Counted from the first letter of the stretch, positions 1 to 6,543 are shown. The stretch is 8,952 nt of DNA from Limnohabitans sp. (GCA_030729445.1 JANQXJ010000033.1:1-8952); one strand, 5' to 3'. Made by a program: numbers and translations. Notes: generated by a model not told the origin, from the sequence alone.

Positions 1-982
1 AGATGCTGGAGGGGTCGATGTCGATGTGGATGATCTTGCGTTCGTTTTGCGCAAAATGCTTGGGGTTACCAATCACGCGGTCGTCAAAACGTGCGCCCAC
101 AGCCAGCAAAACGTCGCAGTTTTGCATGGCGTTATTGGCCTCCAGCGTACCGTGCATGCCCAGCATGCCCAAAAAGCGGCGGTCGGTGGCTGGGAAAGCA
201 CCCAAACCCATCAAGGTGTTGGTAACCGGGAAATTGAGCATGTCCACCAAAGCACGCAACTCGGGGCTGGCGTTGCTCAGCAGCACACCGCCACCGGTGT
301 AGATGTAGGGGCGCTTGGCCGACATCAACAGCTGCATGGCCTTGCGGATCTGACCGCCGTGGCCTTTGCGCACCGGGTTGTAAGAGCGCATCTCGACTTT
401 GTCGGGATAGCCGGTGTACAGGGTTTTGTTGAACGACACGTCCTTGGGCACGTCCACCACCACTGGGCCGGGTCGGCCAGTGCGGGCAATGTGGAAGGCT
501 TTTTTCATGACATCGGCCATGTCCTTGGCATCTTTGACCAAGAAGTTGTGCTTGACGATGGGGCGCGTAATGCCCACGGTGTCACACTCTTGGAAGGCAT
601 CGAGGCCAATGGCCGCAGTGGGCACTTGCCCGCTGATGATGACCATCGGGATGCTGTCCATGTAGGCGGTCGCGATGCCAGTCACCGCGTTGGTCAGGCC
701 GGGGCCGGAAGTGACCAAAGCCACACCGACCTCGCCCGTGGCGCGGGCATAGCCGTCGGCAGCGTGCACAGCGGCTTGCTCGTGACGCACCAGAACGTGC
801 TGGATGGTTTCTTGTTTGTAAAAAGCGTCGTAAATGTGAAGCACAGCTCCACCGGGGTAACCCCAAACAAACTCGACGTTTTCGGCCTGCAGCGCCTTGA
901 CCAGAATTTCGGCCCCACGCAGCTCTTGACCTGAGGAAGCGACGGACGCAGCGGATGCCATTTCGACTTTATTGATTTCCAT
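1..982 (-). CDS. ilvI: Acetolactate synthase large (catalytic) subunit, N-terminal part; runs off the left edge
   Basis: Catalyses the TPP-dependent condensation of pyruvate to acetolactate (or with 2-ketobutyrate to acetohydroxybutyrate), the first common step of valine, leucine and isoleucine synthesis, in the cytoplasm. The 327 visible codons match the N-terminal TPP-binding domain and the start of the central domain. Residues 41-46 read GYPGGA. RHEQAAVHAADGYARATG carries the family's catalytic glutamate at E68. SGPGLTNAVTGIATAYMDS and FQECDTVGITRPIVKH follow, and RFDDRV and HIDIDPSSI lie near the cut end. FQECD..GI.RP.VKH resembles E. coli IlvI more than IlvB or IlvG. The family is about 570-600 residues, so roughly 55% is present. 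The ATG at 982 has AAAGG eight bases upstream (991-995); an in-frame ATG at 961 is less likely. The regulatory subunit and ilvC usually lie downstream, which here would be beyond the left edge. Identification is firm; the ilvI/ilvB symbol is a convention. Confidence 0.96.
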   Translation of the reverse strand, partial: MEINKVEMASAASVASSGQELRGAEILVKALQAENVEFVWGYPGGAVLHIYDAFYKQETIQHVLVRHEQAAVHAADGYARATGEVGVALVTSGPGLTNAVTGIATAYMDSIPMVIISGQVPTAAIGLDAFQECDTVGITRPIVKHNFLVKDAKDMADVMKKAFHIARTGRPGPVVVDVPKDVSFNKTLYTGYPDKVEMRSYNPVRKGHGGQIRKAMQLLMSAKRPYIYTGGGVLLSNASPELRALVDMLNFPVTNTLMGLGAFPATDRRFLGMLGMHGTLEANNAMQNCDVLLAVGARFDDRVIGNPKHFAQNERKIIHIDIDPSSI

Positions 983-1283
983 ATATTCAACCTTTGTGAA
1001 TTTCTCTAACGAAAAACCTTGGGTGCCCCTTAACTCGACTCTTGTGAAGTGGCTTTGGGACTTGAGACCACAGACATGGGCACCAAACTGTAAAAGTGCC
1101 GGACGGTGATCCGTTTGCTTTTTTTCAATTGCAACCCATTATTATCGCATTGTTAAAGCGGAGTCTTTGGAAAATCACGCCTTTTCAACCACCCAATGCC
1201 ATAATTCATCCGCATTCAAGGTCAACTTCTGTCACAAAATCTACTTTTCGCACAACAGGACACAGCCCGCCGCTGCAAGCACT
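983..1283. promoter_or_regulatory. Divergent control region between ilvI and the sigma-factor gene
   Basis: This gap of about 300 bases must hold the promoters of ilvI (leftward) and of the sigma-factor cluster (rightward). The stretch 1115-1160 is clearly more AT-rich than the flanking genes. It contains -10-like hexamers on both strands: TATTAT at 1140-1145 on plus, and GATAAT (complement of 1141-1146) on minus. I find no convincing -35 at proper spacing, so I do not call a promoter. The ilvI leader contains an inverted repeat, GGTGCCC (1022-1028) with GGGCACC (1078-1084), and a small dyad ACGG-TGAT-CCGT at 1103-1114. If the sigma factor really starts at 1167, the region shrinks to 983-1166. 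Confidence 0.45.
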
Positions 1284-1850
1284 TTGGCCTCGGACACCGA
1301 CATTTCTGACTTCCTCAAAAGCGTGGAAAAGAAAGCCTTTAAACGGGCCTATTACCATGTAGGTGACGAGGAAGGGGCACTGGACATCGTGCAAGACAGC
1401 ATGATCAAACTGTGTAGCCACTACTCTGACAGACCAGCTCACGAGCTGCCTTTGTTGTTTCAGAGAATCTTGTCCAACACCGTGCTCGACTGGTTTCGCC
1501 GTCGCAAGACGCGAAACGCCCTGTTTTCCAACCTGGATGATTTTGATCACCGCGATGATCTGGGCGATTTTGACCTGCTGGAAGTGACCACAGGTGACAG
1601 CGATGCCCCCGCTAGCCAAAGCGCCGAGCAATGGCTTGGGCGGGTGCAAACCTTGGAACACATTGAAAAAGCCATCATGAGCTTGCCCCAACGTCAACGA
1701 GAGGCCTTCCTTCTGCGTTATTGGGAAGAGCTCGATGTGGCTGAAACCGCCGCCGTGATGGGCTGCTCTGAAGGCAGCGTCAAGACCCATTGCTCCCGCG
1801 CCATCCAGTTCTTGAGTAAAACCTTGGCCCTCCAAGGCATGAATCCATGA
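1284..1850 (+). CDS. ECF-type RNA polymerase sigma factor (sigma-70 family, RpoE-like)
   Basis: Directs RNA polymerase to a specific promoter set. From the chosen start it is 188 residues, normal for an ECF factor. Sigma region 2 spans about residues 8-78, with DIVQDSMIKL (34-43) in the core-binding part and DWFRRRKTRN (69-78) in the -10-recognition part. Region 4 spans about 124-180; its helix-turn-helix is LDVAETAAVMGCSEGSVKTH (150-169). The linker (80-122) is long and acidic (DDFDHRDDLGDFD). The frame is open back to a TTG at 1167, but residues before 1284 do not look like sigma factor, and the TTG at 1284 gives an N-terminus MASDTDISDF that fits what I recall of relatives. Neither TTG has a well-spaced Shine-Dalgarno: GGAG at 1160-1163 is only three bases from the first. 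The stop overlaps the next gene's start (ATGA, 1847-1850), suggesting translational coupling. The family call is firm, the start is not, and target genes are unknown. Confidence 0.88.
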   Translation: MASDTDISDFLKSVEKKAFKRAYYHVGDEEGALDIVQDSMIKLCSHYSDRPAHELPLLFQRILSNTVLDWFRRRKTRNALFSNLDDFDHRDDLGDFDLLEVTTGDSDAPASQSAEQWLGRVQTLEHIEKAIMSLPQRQREAFLLRYWEELDVAETAAVMGCSEGSVKTHCSRAIQFLSKTLALQGMNP

Positions 1851-2299
1851 AAAAATCCCAGACACAGACCACTTCTCTGACCGCCGAGATGGACCTTTGG
1901 GGTCAAACTTTGGCTTCGCAATTGGACATCGCCTCGCGGGACTTGGGGCATGACATCGGCGAACGCTTGCGCATTGCACGCCAAACGGCCTTGAAGTCCC
2001 GCCCCATGCCGCAACGGCTGATGCGCCACAGCCTCGCCGTACAAGTCAACGGCACACTCTCAGCGCAACCCGACGAAGGTCTCAATTTTTGGCGAATTCT
2101 GGTCTCGGTCCTGCCTTTATTGGCTCTGGTCACGGGGCTCCTGGTGCTTCAGACACTGCACCAAGACATGGCCGACTCCGATATCGCCTTGCTGGATTCG
2201 GCTTTATTGATCGACGAGTTGCCACCAGACGCCTACACCGATCCAGGCTTTTTACAGTTCCTGAAAATTCAAATCCATCAAAATACCCGGCATGACTGA
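1847..2299 (+). CDS. DUF3619 single-pass membrane protein, candidate anti-sigma factor
   Basis: A 150-residue protein that I recognise as DUF3619, a family without established function. Residues 1-80 are hydrophilic and basic near the membrane (RLRIARQTALKSRPMPQRLM, 41-60). One hydrophobic helix follows at about 81-103 (FWRILVSVLPLLALVTGLLV). The tail is acidic and ends with the family-like IDELPPDAYTDPGFLQFL (122-139). The positive-inside rule puts the N-terminus in the cytoplasm and the tail outside. There is no cysteine, so it cannot be a zinc-type (HxxxCxxC) anti-sigma factor. The start overlaps the sigma-factor stop as ATGA, and AAGG lies nine bases upstream (1834-1837). Its end overlaps the next gene by eight bases. 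Topology and coupling make an anti-sigma role attractive, but this is inference; it could be another envelope protein. Confidence 0.8.
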   Translation: MKKSQTQTTSLTAEMDLWGQTLASQLDIASRDLGHDIGERLRIARQTALKSRPMPQRLMRHSLAVQVNGTLSAQPDEGLNFWRILVSVLPLLALVTGLLVLQTLHQDMADSDIALLDSALLIDELPPDAYTDPGFLQFLKIQIHQNTRHD

Positions 2300-3089
2300 A
2301 TCCGGTTGCAAGTTAAACCTGCTCCGCACGCCAAACGCCGTGTTGCCTCCTTCTGACCTTGTTAAGTCCAGCACGGGGCTGGTCAAGTGCTTCTTGGTCG
2401 CAGTGACATGGGTCTTGGCGCTGTCAGTTGGGGCGGAGACTCCCACCACCCCTTTAGCAACAGCCTCAGGGATTGAAGCCATCGAAGCTGACAGCTCCCC
2501 AGTCAACGCCAGTGGACCGCCTGCCTCTGAGGCCGACACCGCTTTATCGACATTGCCAGCCCTTGGTCCCAGCTTGCAGCCGCCACTGGCTTCCAGCAGC
2601 GCCACCGTCCCGAAATCAAGCGCTTGGCAGGCTTTGAGCAAGCGCCAAAAAAATGCCCTTGCCCCTTTGGCTGACGATTGGCACGAGCTCACCGTCCAGC
2701 AACGCCAAAAATGGCTGACTCTGTCCAAAAACTTTAGCCAACTCAGTGATGAAGAACAACTGACGCTTCACAGCCGCATGCGTGAATGGGCTGCACTCAG
2801 TCCACGTCAACGCAGCCAGGCGCGTTTCCACTTCAACACGATGCAATCCCTGTCTGCCCAAGACAAACGTGCTCAGTGGGAGGCTTACCAAGCGCTGTCT
2901 GAGCAAGAAAAAAGCAAGCTGTCTTCAGGCCCTAAGCCTCCCGCCAAAAGTGCCGCCCGAAGCTTTGCCCCGCCCAACTCTCGCTTGGTCAGCCCCCCGC
3001 TGCTGCCTGTCAACGCATCACGGGCGGTGCAGCGGGTTGCACCCTCACGGCCGGTCCACCCCAAAACCTTGCTGCCTCAACCCTCTTGA
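2292..3089 (+). CDS. DUF3106 exported protein with 18-residue helical repeats
   Basis: A 265-residue protein that I recognise as DUF3106, function unknown. A hydrophobic segment at about 28-47 (LVKCFLVAVTWVLALSVGA) with a possible signal peptidase site after A48 suggests export to the periplasm; the N-region is long, so a membrane anchor is the alternative. Residues 50-110 are low-complexity, rich in A, S, P and T. Residues 115-210 are a helical repeat region. Motifs LSKRQ, LTVQQ, LSDEE, LSPRQ, LSAQD and LSEQE begin at 115, 133, 151, 169, 187 and 202, so the spacing is 18 four times and then 15. Position 16 of the first four units is W, F, W, M. The C-terminus (211-265) is proline-rich and basic. 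The ATG overlaps the end of the DUF3619 gene by eight bases, pointing to one transcript with the sigma factor. The LSxxQ pattern recalls the LTxxQ motif of periplasmic sensors and chaperones, but homology is not shown. Confidence 0.82.
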   Translation: MTESGCKLNLLRTPNAVLPPSDLVKSSTGLVKCFLVAVTWVLALSVGAETPTTPLATASGIEAIEADSSPVNASGPPASEADTALSTLPALGPSLQPPLASSSATVPKSSAWQALSKRQKNALAPLADDWHELTVQQRQKWLTLSKNFSQLSDEEQLTLHSRMREWAALSPRQRSQARFHFNTMQSLSAQDKRAQWEAYQALSEQEKSKLSSGPKPPAKSAARSFAPPNSRLVSPPLLPVNASRAVQRVAPSRPVHPKTLLPQPS

Positions 3090-3227
3090 GACAGATCAAA
3101 CTGGCTCAGTCAGGCGTTTGCGCCACAATCATCACCTTGCACTGAGCACTCAAGGGTCTCGCTCACAAAGCGCACGACCAGATGAGATCTGTGCCTCAGA
3201 CCAACGCCATTTCATATTCGGATTTCC

Positions 3228-3770
3228 ATGCCTTCCAAGACCCCGCGCGTGTCCGACTCCACAGCGCCCACGCCAACTCTGACTGAAGTCACAGACCCGT
3301 TAATGGCCCCATCGCTCAAACGCCGCATGGCTTGCTGGCTGTACGAGGGCATGCTGCTCTTTGGCGTCGTGTTCATTGCGGGCTATCTGTTCAGCAGCCT
3401 GAGTCAAACCCGTCACGCCCTGGACAACCGCCCCGGCCTGCAGGCTTTCCTGTTTTTGATTTTGGGCATTTACTTCACCTGGTTTTGGCACCGAGGCCAG
3501 ACCCTGGCCATGAAAACCTGGCACATCCGTGTGGTCTCGGCGACGGGGCACCCCTTAAGCCAGCGCCGCGCCTTGTTGCGCTATGTGTTGAGCTGGCTCT
3601 GGTTTTTACCCCCCCTCTTGCTCACCTTGCCCTTGGGCCTGTCCGCAGCAGCAGTCGGCTGGCTGACCGTGGTCTGGGTCTTTGTCTGGGCCTTGCTCAG
3701 CCGTTTTCATGCCCAAAAACAGTTCTGGCACGATGCCTGGGCGGGTACCCGCCTCGTCACCTCCCGCTGA
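3228..3770 (+). CDS. RDD-family integral membrane protein
   Basis: A 180-residue inner-membrane protein of the RDD family, members of which have been linked to transport, though most have no known substrate. A polar tail (1-28) precedes APSLKRRMACWLYEGMLLFG. Hydrophobic segments lie at about 38-58, 71-88, 118-135 and 137-157. Between the second and third is the family-like loop GQTLAMKTWHIRVV (90-103), and the end reads FWHDAWAGTRLV (166-177), matching the usual HD.xAGT ending. The arginine (R32/R33) and second aspartate (D169) are present, but the first conserved acidic position appears to be E40 rather than D. The ATG at 3228 has only a weak GGA five bases upstream; ATG 3303 (residue 26) is a possible later start. 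The 138 bases upstream (3090-3227) hold no gene or clear terminator that I can see, so cotranscription with the upstream cluster is possible. Confidence 0.85.
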   Translation: MPSKTPRVSDSTAPTPTLTEVTDPLMAPSLKRRMACWLYEGMLLFGVVFIAGYLFSSLSQTRHALDNRPGLQAFLFLILGIYFTWFWHRGQTLAMKTWHIRVVSATGHPLSQRRALLRYVLSWLWFLPPLLLTLPLGLSAAAVGWLTVVWVFVWALLSRFHAQKQFWHDAWAGTRLVTSR

Positions 3771-3790
3771 AACCCCTGAATGAACCCACC

Positions 3791-4405
3791 ATGACGACCT
3801 CGGACCCCACCCTTCACGGGGCTACCCCTGCTTTTTCCATCTGCGTCTATTGCGGCTCTAAACCCGGCAACTCGCCCGAATTTGCCCAAATTGCCATTCA
3901 AGTGGGCAGCTGGATCGGTTCGCACGGTGGCCAATTGGTCTATGGCGGTGGGCGCAATGGCCTGATGGGCTTGGTGGCCGAGGCCACCATGGCGGCGGGC
4001 GGCACTGTGGTGGGCATCATTCCCATCGCTCTGGTGGAAAAAGAATGGGCCCACCACGGCTGCACCGAGCTGCATGTGGTGGACACCATGCACGAGCGCA
4101 AACGCCTCATGGCCGACAAAGCCGACGCTTTTTTGGCTCTACCCGGCGGCATCGGCACGTTTGAAGAATTGTTTGAGGTCTGGACTTGGCGACAACTGGG
4201 CTACCACGACAAACCCGTGGGCATCTTGAACAGCCTGGGTTACTACGACAGCCTGATGGCCTTCATTGGCCAGGTGGTTGAACAAGGCTTCATGGCCGAC
4301 TGGCAAACTGACCTGGTGACTTTGGGTTCCGAGCCTGAAGCGCTGCTGCAGAGTTTGGTACAAAAAGCGGGCTTTTCACCCCGCACCAAAGTCGAATTGA
4401 TCTGA
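3791..4405 (+). CDS. LOG/TIGR00730 family nucleoside 5'-monophosphate phosphoribohydrolase
   Basis: A 204-residue cytoplasmic Rossmann-fold protein of the LOG ('lonely guy') family. Characterised members cleave the N-glycosidic bond of (cytokinin) nucleoside 5'-monophosphates, releasing base and ribose 5-phosphate. Visible hallmarks are ICVYCGSKPG (17-26), LVYGGGRNGLMG (49-60), the MHERK segment with R103 and K104, and the phosphate-binding LPGGIGTFEELFEVWTWRQL (117-136) containing the family signature PGGxGTxxE. Length is typical of the short bacterial type. The frame is open well upstream to 3332, but homology begins only after the ATG at 3791, 20 bases past the RDD stop; the extra length is the RDD gene read in another frame. 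No Shine-Dalgarno is evident. It converges on glnB, 86 bases away. In non-plant-associated bacteria the physiological substrate is usually unknown, so 'lysine decarboxylase', an older label for this family, should be avoided. Confidence 0.93.
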   Translation: MTTSDPTLHGATPAFSICVYCGSKPGNSPEFAQIAIQVGSWIGSHGGQLVYGGGRNGLMGLVAEATMAAGGTVVGIIPIALVEKEWAHHGCTELHVVDTMHERKRLMADKADAFLALPGGIGTFEELFEVWTWRQLGYHDKPVGILNSLGYYDSLMAFIGQVVEQGFMADWQTDLVTLGSEPEALLQSLVQKAGFSPRTKVELI

Positions 4406-4491
4406 TCGACTGACATAAGCGCGGTGGCTGTAGCACCACCCAGCTGAGCGGTCCATGCAGGCCCTCGCATGAAGGCCCGGCAATCACCCGA

Positions 4492-4830
4492 TCAAATGGC
4501 GGTTTCGTCCTGCTCACCCGTGCGGATGCGCACCACCCGCTCCACCGAGGTGACAAAAATCTTGCCGTCACCGATCTTGCCTGTGCGAGCCGCCTTGATG
4601 ATGGCGTCCACGCAGCTGTCCACATCGTCGTTCTTCACCACCACTTCGACCTTGACCTTGGGCAAAAAGTCGACCACATACTCGGCGCCCCGGTACAACT
4701 CGGTGTGGCCTTTTTGGCGGCCAAAACCCTTGACCTCGGTGACTGTGAGGCCCGTCACGCCACATTCGGCCAAGGCTTCGCGCACTTCTTCCAGTTTGAA
4801 GGGCTTGATGACGGCGGTGATCTGTTTCAT
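4492..4830 (-). CDS. glnB: PII nitrogen-regulatory signal protein GlnB/GlnK
   Basis: A 112-residue trimeric signal protein that senses 2-oxoglutarate and ATP/ADP and, through uridylylation, nitrogen status, then binds and controls target enzymes, transporters and sensor kinases. The T-loop GFGRQKGHTELYRGAEYVVD contains Y51, the uridylylation site in enteric PII, within the conserved YRGAEY. The C-terminal signature TGKIGDGKIFV (about 87-97) is followed by RIRTGEQDETAI, close to E. coli GlnB. The ATG at 4830 is chosen because MKQITAVIKPFKLEEV matches the family N-terminus and GAGGA lies eight bases upstream (4839-4843); the frame is open to 4902 but that part overlaps nadE. It lies 35 bases downstream of nadE on the same strand, with no terminator visible between, so it is probably cotranscribed. 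GlnB rather than GlnK is favoured because no amtB is adjacent, but AmtB linkage elsewhere cannot be excluded. Confidence 0.95.
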   Translation of the reverse strand: MKQITAVIKPFKLEEVREALAECGVTGLTVTEVKGFGRQKGHTELYRGAEYVVDFLPKVKVEVVVKNDDVDSCVDAIIKAARTGKIGDGKIFVTSVERVVRIRTGEQDETAI

Positions 4831-4838
4831 GGGGGAAA

Positions 4839-4843
4839 TCCTC
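4839..4843 (-). promoter_or_regulatory. Ribosome binding site of glnB
   Basis: Reads GAGGA on the minus strand, eight bases before the ATG at 4830. It fixes the glnB start against the longer open frame reaching 4902. It lies in the 35-base nadE-glnB gap. Confidence 0.7.
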
Positions 4844-4865
4844 AAAAAATGGTTTTTGCCCGAAT

Positions 4866-6539
4866 TCAGGCGCGGAATTTGTTGGTCATAGGATAACGCC
4901 AATCTTTGCCAAAACTGCGGTGCGTGACACGAATGCCCACGGGCGACTGGCGGCGCTTGTACTCGTTGAGCTTGATCAGGCGTGTAACTTTTTCCACATC
5001 GGCCCGCTCAAAGCCGTCGGCAATCAGTGCTTCCACGCCCTCGTCGTTTTCCATGTAGCGCTGGATGATCGCGTCCAGCACCTCGTACGCAGGCAGGCTG
5101 TCCTGGTCTTTTTGGTCCAGGCGCAGCTCGGCGCTGGGCGGGCGGGTGATGATGCGTTCGGGAATCGGCTGGCTGCCCGTGCCATACGGATCATGAAGGT
5201 TGCGCCAGCGGGCCAAGTCAAACACGCGGGTCTTGACGACGTCTTTGATGACCGCAAAACCACCCGCCATGTCGCCATACAGCGTGCAGTAACCGGTGGC
5301 CATCTCGCTCTTGTTGCCCGTGGTCAGCACAATCGCCCCGGTCTTGTTGGACAGCGCCATGAGCAAGGTGCCGCGAATGCGGGCCTGGATGTTTTCTTCA
5401 GTGGTGTCTTCTTTCAGGCCCTCGAACTGCGCAGACAGCGCCAGCTTGAAGCCATCGAACAGCGGCGCAATCGAAATCTCGTCGTAGCGCACATTCAGGC
5501 GCTTGACCATGTCACGCGAGTCGATCCAGCTGATGTCGGCCGTGTAGGGCGAAGGCATCATCACCGCGTGAATCTTGTCGGCCCCGATCGCGTCCACCGC
5601 AATCGCCAGCACCAGCGCCGAATCGATGCCGCCCGACAGGCCCAAAATCGCGCCCTTGAAACCGTTTTTGCCCAGATAGTCGCGCACGCCCAGCACCAGC
5701 GCGTCCCACAGCTCGGCGTCAGCGCTGGCCATGGGCACCAAGGCTTCGGGCGCAGCACTCAAGTCCACAACTTCGGCAACAGCTTCAACTTTGACCGTCA
5801 TGGCCGCCTCGCGAAAGCCCTCGGCCCGCGCCACGGTTTCGCCTTGGGCGTTGAGTGCAAAGGAGCGCCCTTCAAAAATCACCTCGTCTTGGCCACCGAC
5901 CAGGTGGGCATAAATCAGTGGCAAACCGCTGTCGGCCACGCGCTCGCGCATGCGCTGCTCGCGCTCCGGGCCTTTACCAGCATGGAAAGGCGAGGCGTTC
6001 AGCACGGCCAGTACCTGCGCCCCAGCGTCACGCGCCAAGCGGGCCGGCTCGTCGAACCAAGCGTCTTCGCAAATGAGCAAACCCACCCGCACGCCCTCGA
6101 CCTCAAACACCCCCACCCCGTTGCCGGGCGTGAAGTAACGACGCTCGTCAAACACCTGGTAATTGGGCAACTCGCGCTTGTCGTAAGCGCAAACGACTTG
6201 TCCCTCACACAGGACACTCGCGCGGTTGTGGCGGCGCGTCACGGCCACGCTGCGGGTGCGCAGGCCGCCGCCTTCGGGGTGGCCCACCACCACATGCAGG
6301 CCCTTTAACCCAGCCAGTTCGCGGGCCACCATTTTCAGGGCATCATCACAGGCGTCAATGAAGGCCGGGCGCAGCAACAGGTCTTCAGCCGCATAGCCGC
6401 AAATCGACAACTCGGGCGTGATCAACAGCCTGGCGCCCTGCGCATAAGCGGCAGTGGCAGCGTCGATGATTTTGCGGGCATTGCCCGGCATGTCACCAAC
6501 GACAAAGTTGAGCTGGGCCACACGAATTTGGAGAGTCAT
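4866..6539 (-). CDS. nadE: Glutamine-dependent NAD+ synthetase
   Basis: Performs the last step of NAD+ synthesis: amidation of nicotinic acid adenine dinucleotide with ATP, using ammonia released from glutamine. The 557-residue protein has two domains. The N-terminal nitrilase-type glutaminase domain (about 1-260) shows the Glu-Lys-Cys triad as E43 (TPELSICGY), K121 (YDKRELPNYQVFDE) and C157 (LLICEDAWF). The C-terminal synthetase domain carries the PP-loop LSGGIDSAL (301-309), then LTTGNKSEMATGYCTLYGD and GSQPIPERIITRPPSAEL. Length suits the shorter glutamine-dependent type, not the 650-700-residue mycobacterial type. The ATG at 6539 gives the usual N-terminus MTLQIRVAQLNFVVGD; no strong Shine-Dalgarno precedes it. 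glnB follows 35 bases downstream. The start codon is four bases from the divergent FemAB-like gene, so the promoter probably lies inside that gene; CATAAT (complement of 6566-6571) is a weak -10 candidate. Confidence 0.97.
   Translation of the reverse strand: MTLQIRVAQLNFVVGDMPGNARKIIDAATAAYAQGARLLITPELSICGYAAEDLLLRPAFIDACDDALKMVARELAGLKGLHVVVGHPEGGGLRTRSVAVTRRHNRASVLCEGQVVCAYDKRELPNYQVFDERRYFTPGNGVGVFEVEGVRVGLLICEDAWFDEPARLARDAGAQVLAVLNASPFHAGKGPEREQRMRERVADSGLPLIYAHLVGGQDEVIFEGRSFALNAQGETVARAEGFREAAMTVKVEAVAEVVDLSAAPEALVPMASADAELWDALVLGVRDYLGKNGFKGAILGLSGGIDSALVLAIAVDAIGADKIHAVMMPSPYTADISWIDSRDMVKRLNVRYDEISIAPLFDGFKLALSAQFEGLKEDTTEENIQARIRGTLLMALSNKTGAIVLTTGNKSEMATGYCTLYGDMAGGFAVIKDVVKTRVFDLARWRNLHDPYGTGSQPIPERIITRPPSAELRLDQKDQDSLPAYEVLDAIIQRYMENDEGVEALIADGFERADVEKVTRLIKLNEYKRRQSPVGIRVTHRSFGKDWRYPMTNKFRA
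6530..6535 (+). promoter_or_regulatory. Shine-Dalgarno for the FemAB-like gene, inside the nadE start region
   Basis: GGAGAG lies eight bases before the GTG at 6544, an ideal position. It decides the start of the FemAB-like gene, whose frame is open upstream to 6454. The same bases are, on the other strand, codons 2-4 of nadE. Confidence 0.7.
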
Positions 6540-6543
6540 ACAG

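Noticed and set aside
26..934. Plus-strand open frame of 302 codons opposite ilvI
   Set aside because: It is the antisense shadow of acetolactate synthase, which is unambiguous on the minus strand.
1030..1077. Small frame in the ilvI leader (15 residues, MSVVSSPKATSQESS) as an attenuation leader peptide
   Set aside because: It has only two branched-chain residues and no Shine-Dalgarno, unlike known ilv leader peptides.
3332..3790. Upstream extension of the LOG frame through the RDD gene
   Set aside because: The extension is proline- and leucine-rich shadow sequence of the RDD gene. LOG homology starts only after 3791.
4423..4440. Hairpin GGTGG...CCACC after the LOG gene as a terminator
   Set aside because: Only five base pairs with an eight-base loop and no T-tract on either strand.
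4460..4477. GGCCCT...AAGGCC hairpin after glnB as a terminator
   Set aside because: Six pairs including a wobble, without a T-tract; not convincing.
4920..6308. Long plus-strand open frame of 462 codons opposite nadE
   Set aside because: It is the antisense of nadE, rich in H, R, Q and A with no recognisable domain. The minus-strand reading has both catalytic domains intact.
6454..6543. Longer N-terminus for the FemAB-like protein
   Set aside because: The extra 30 codons lie over the 5' end of nadE, and a well-spaced GGAGAG supports GTG 6544.
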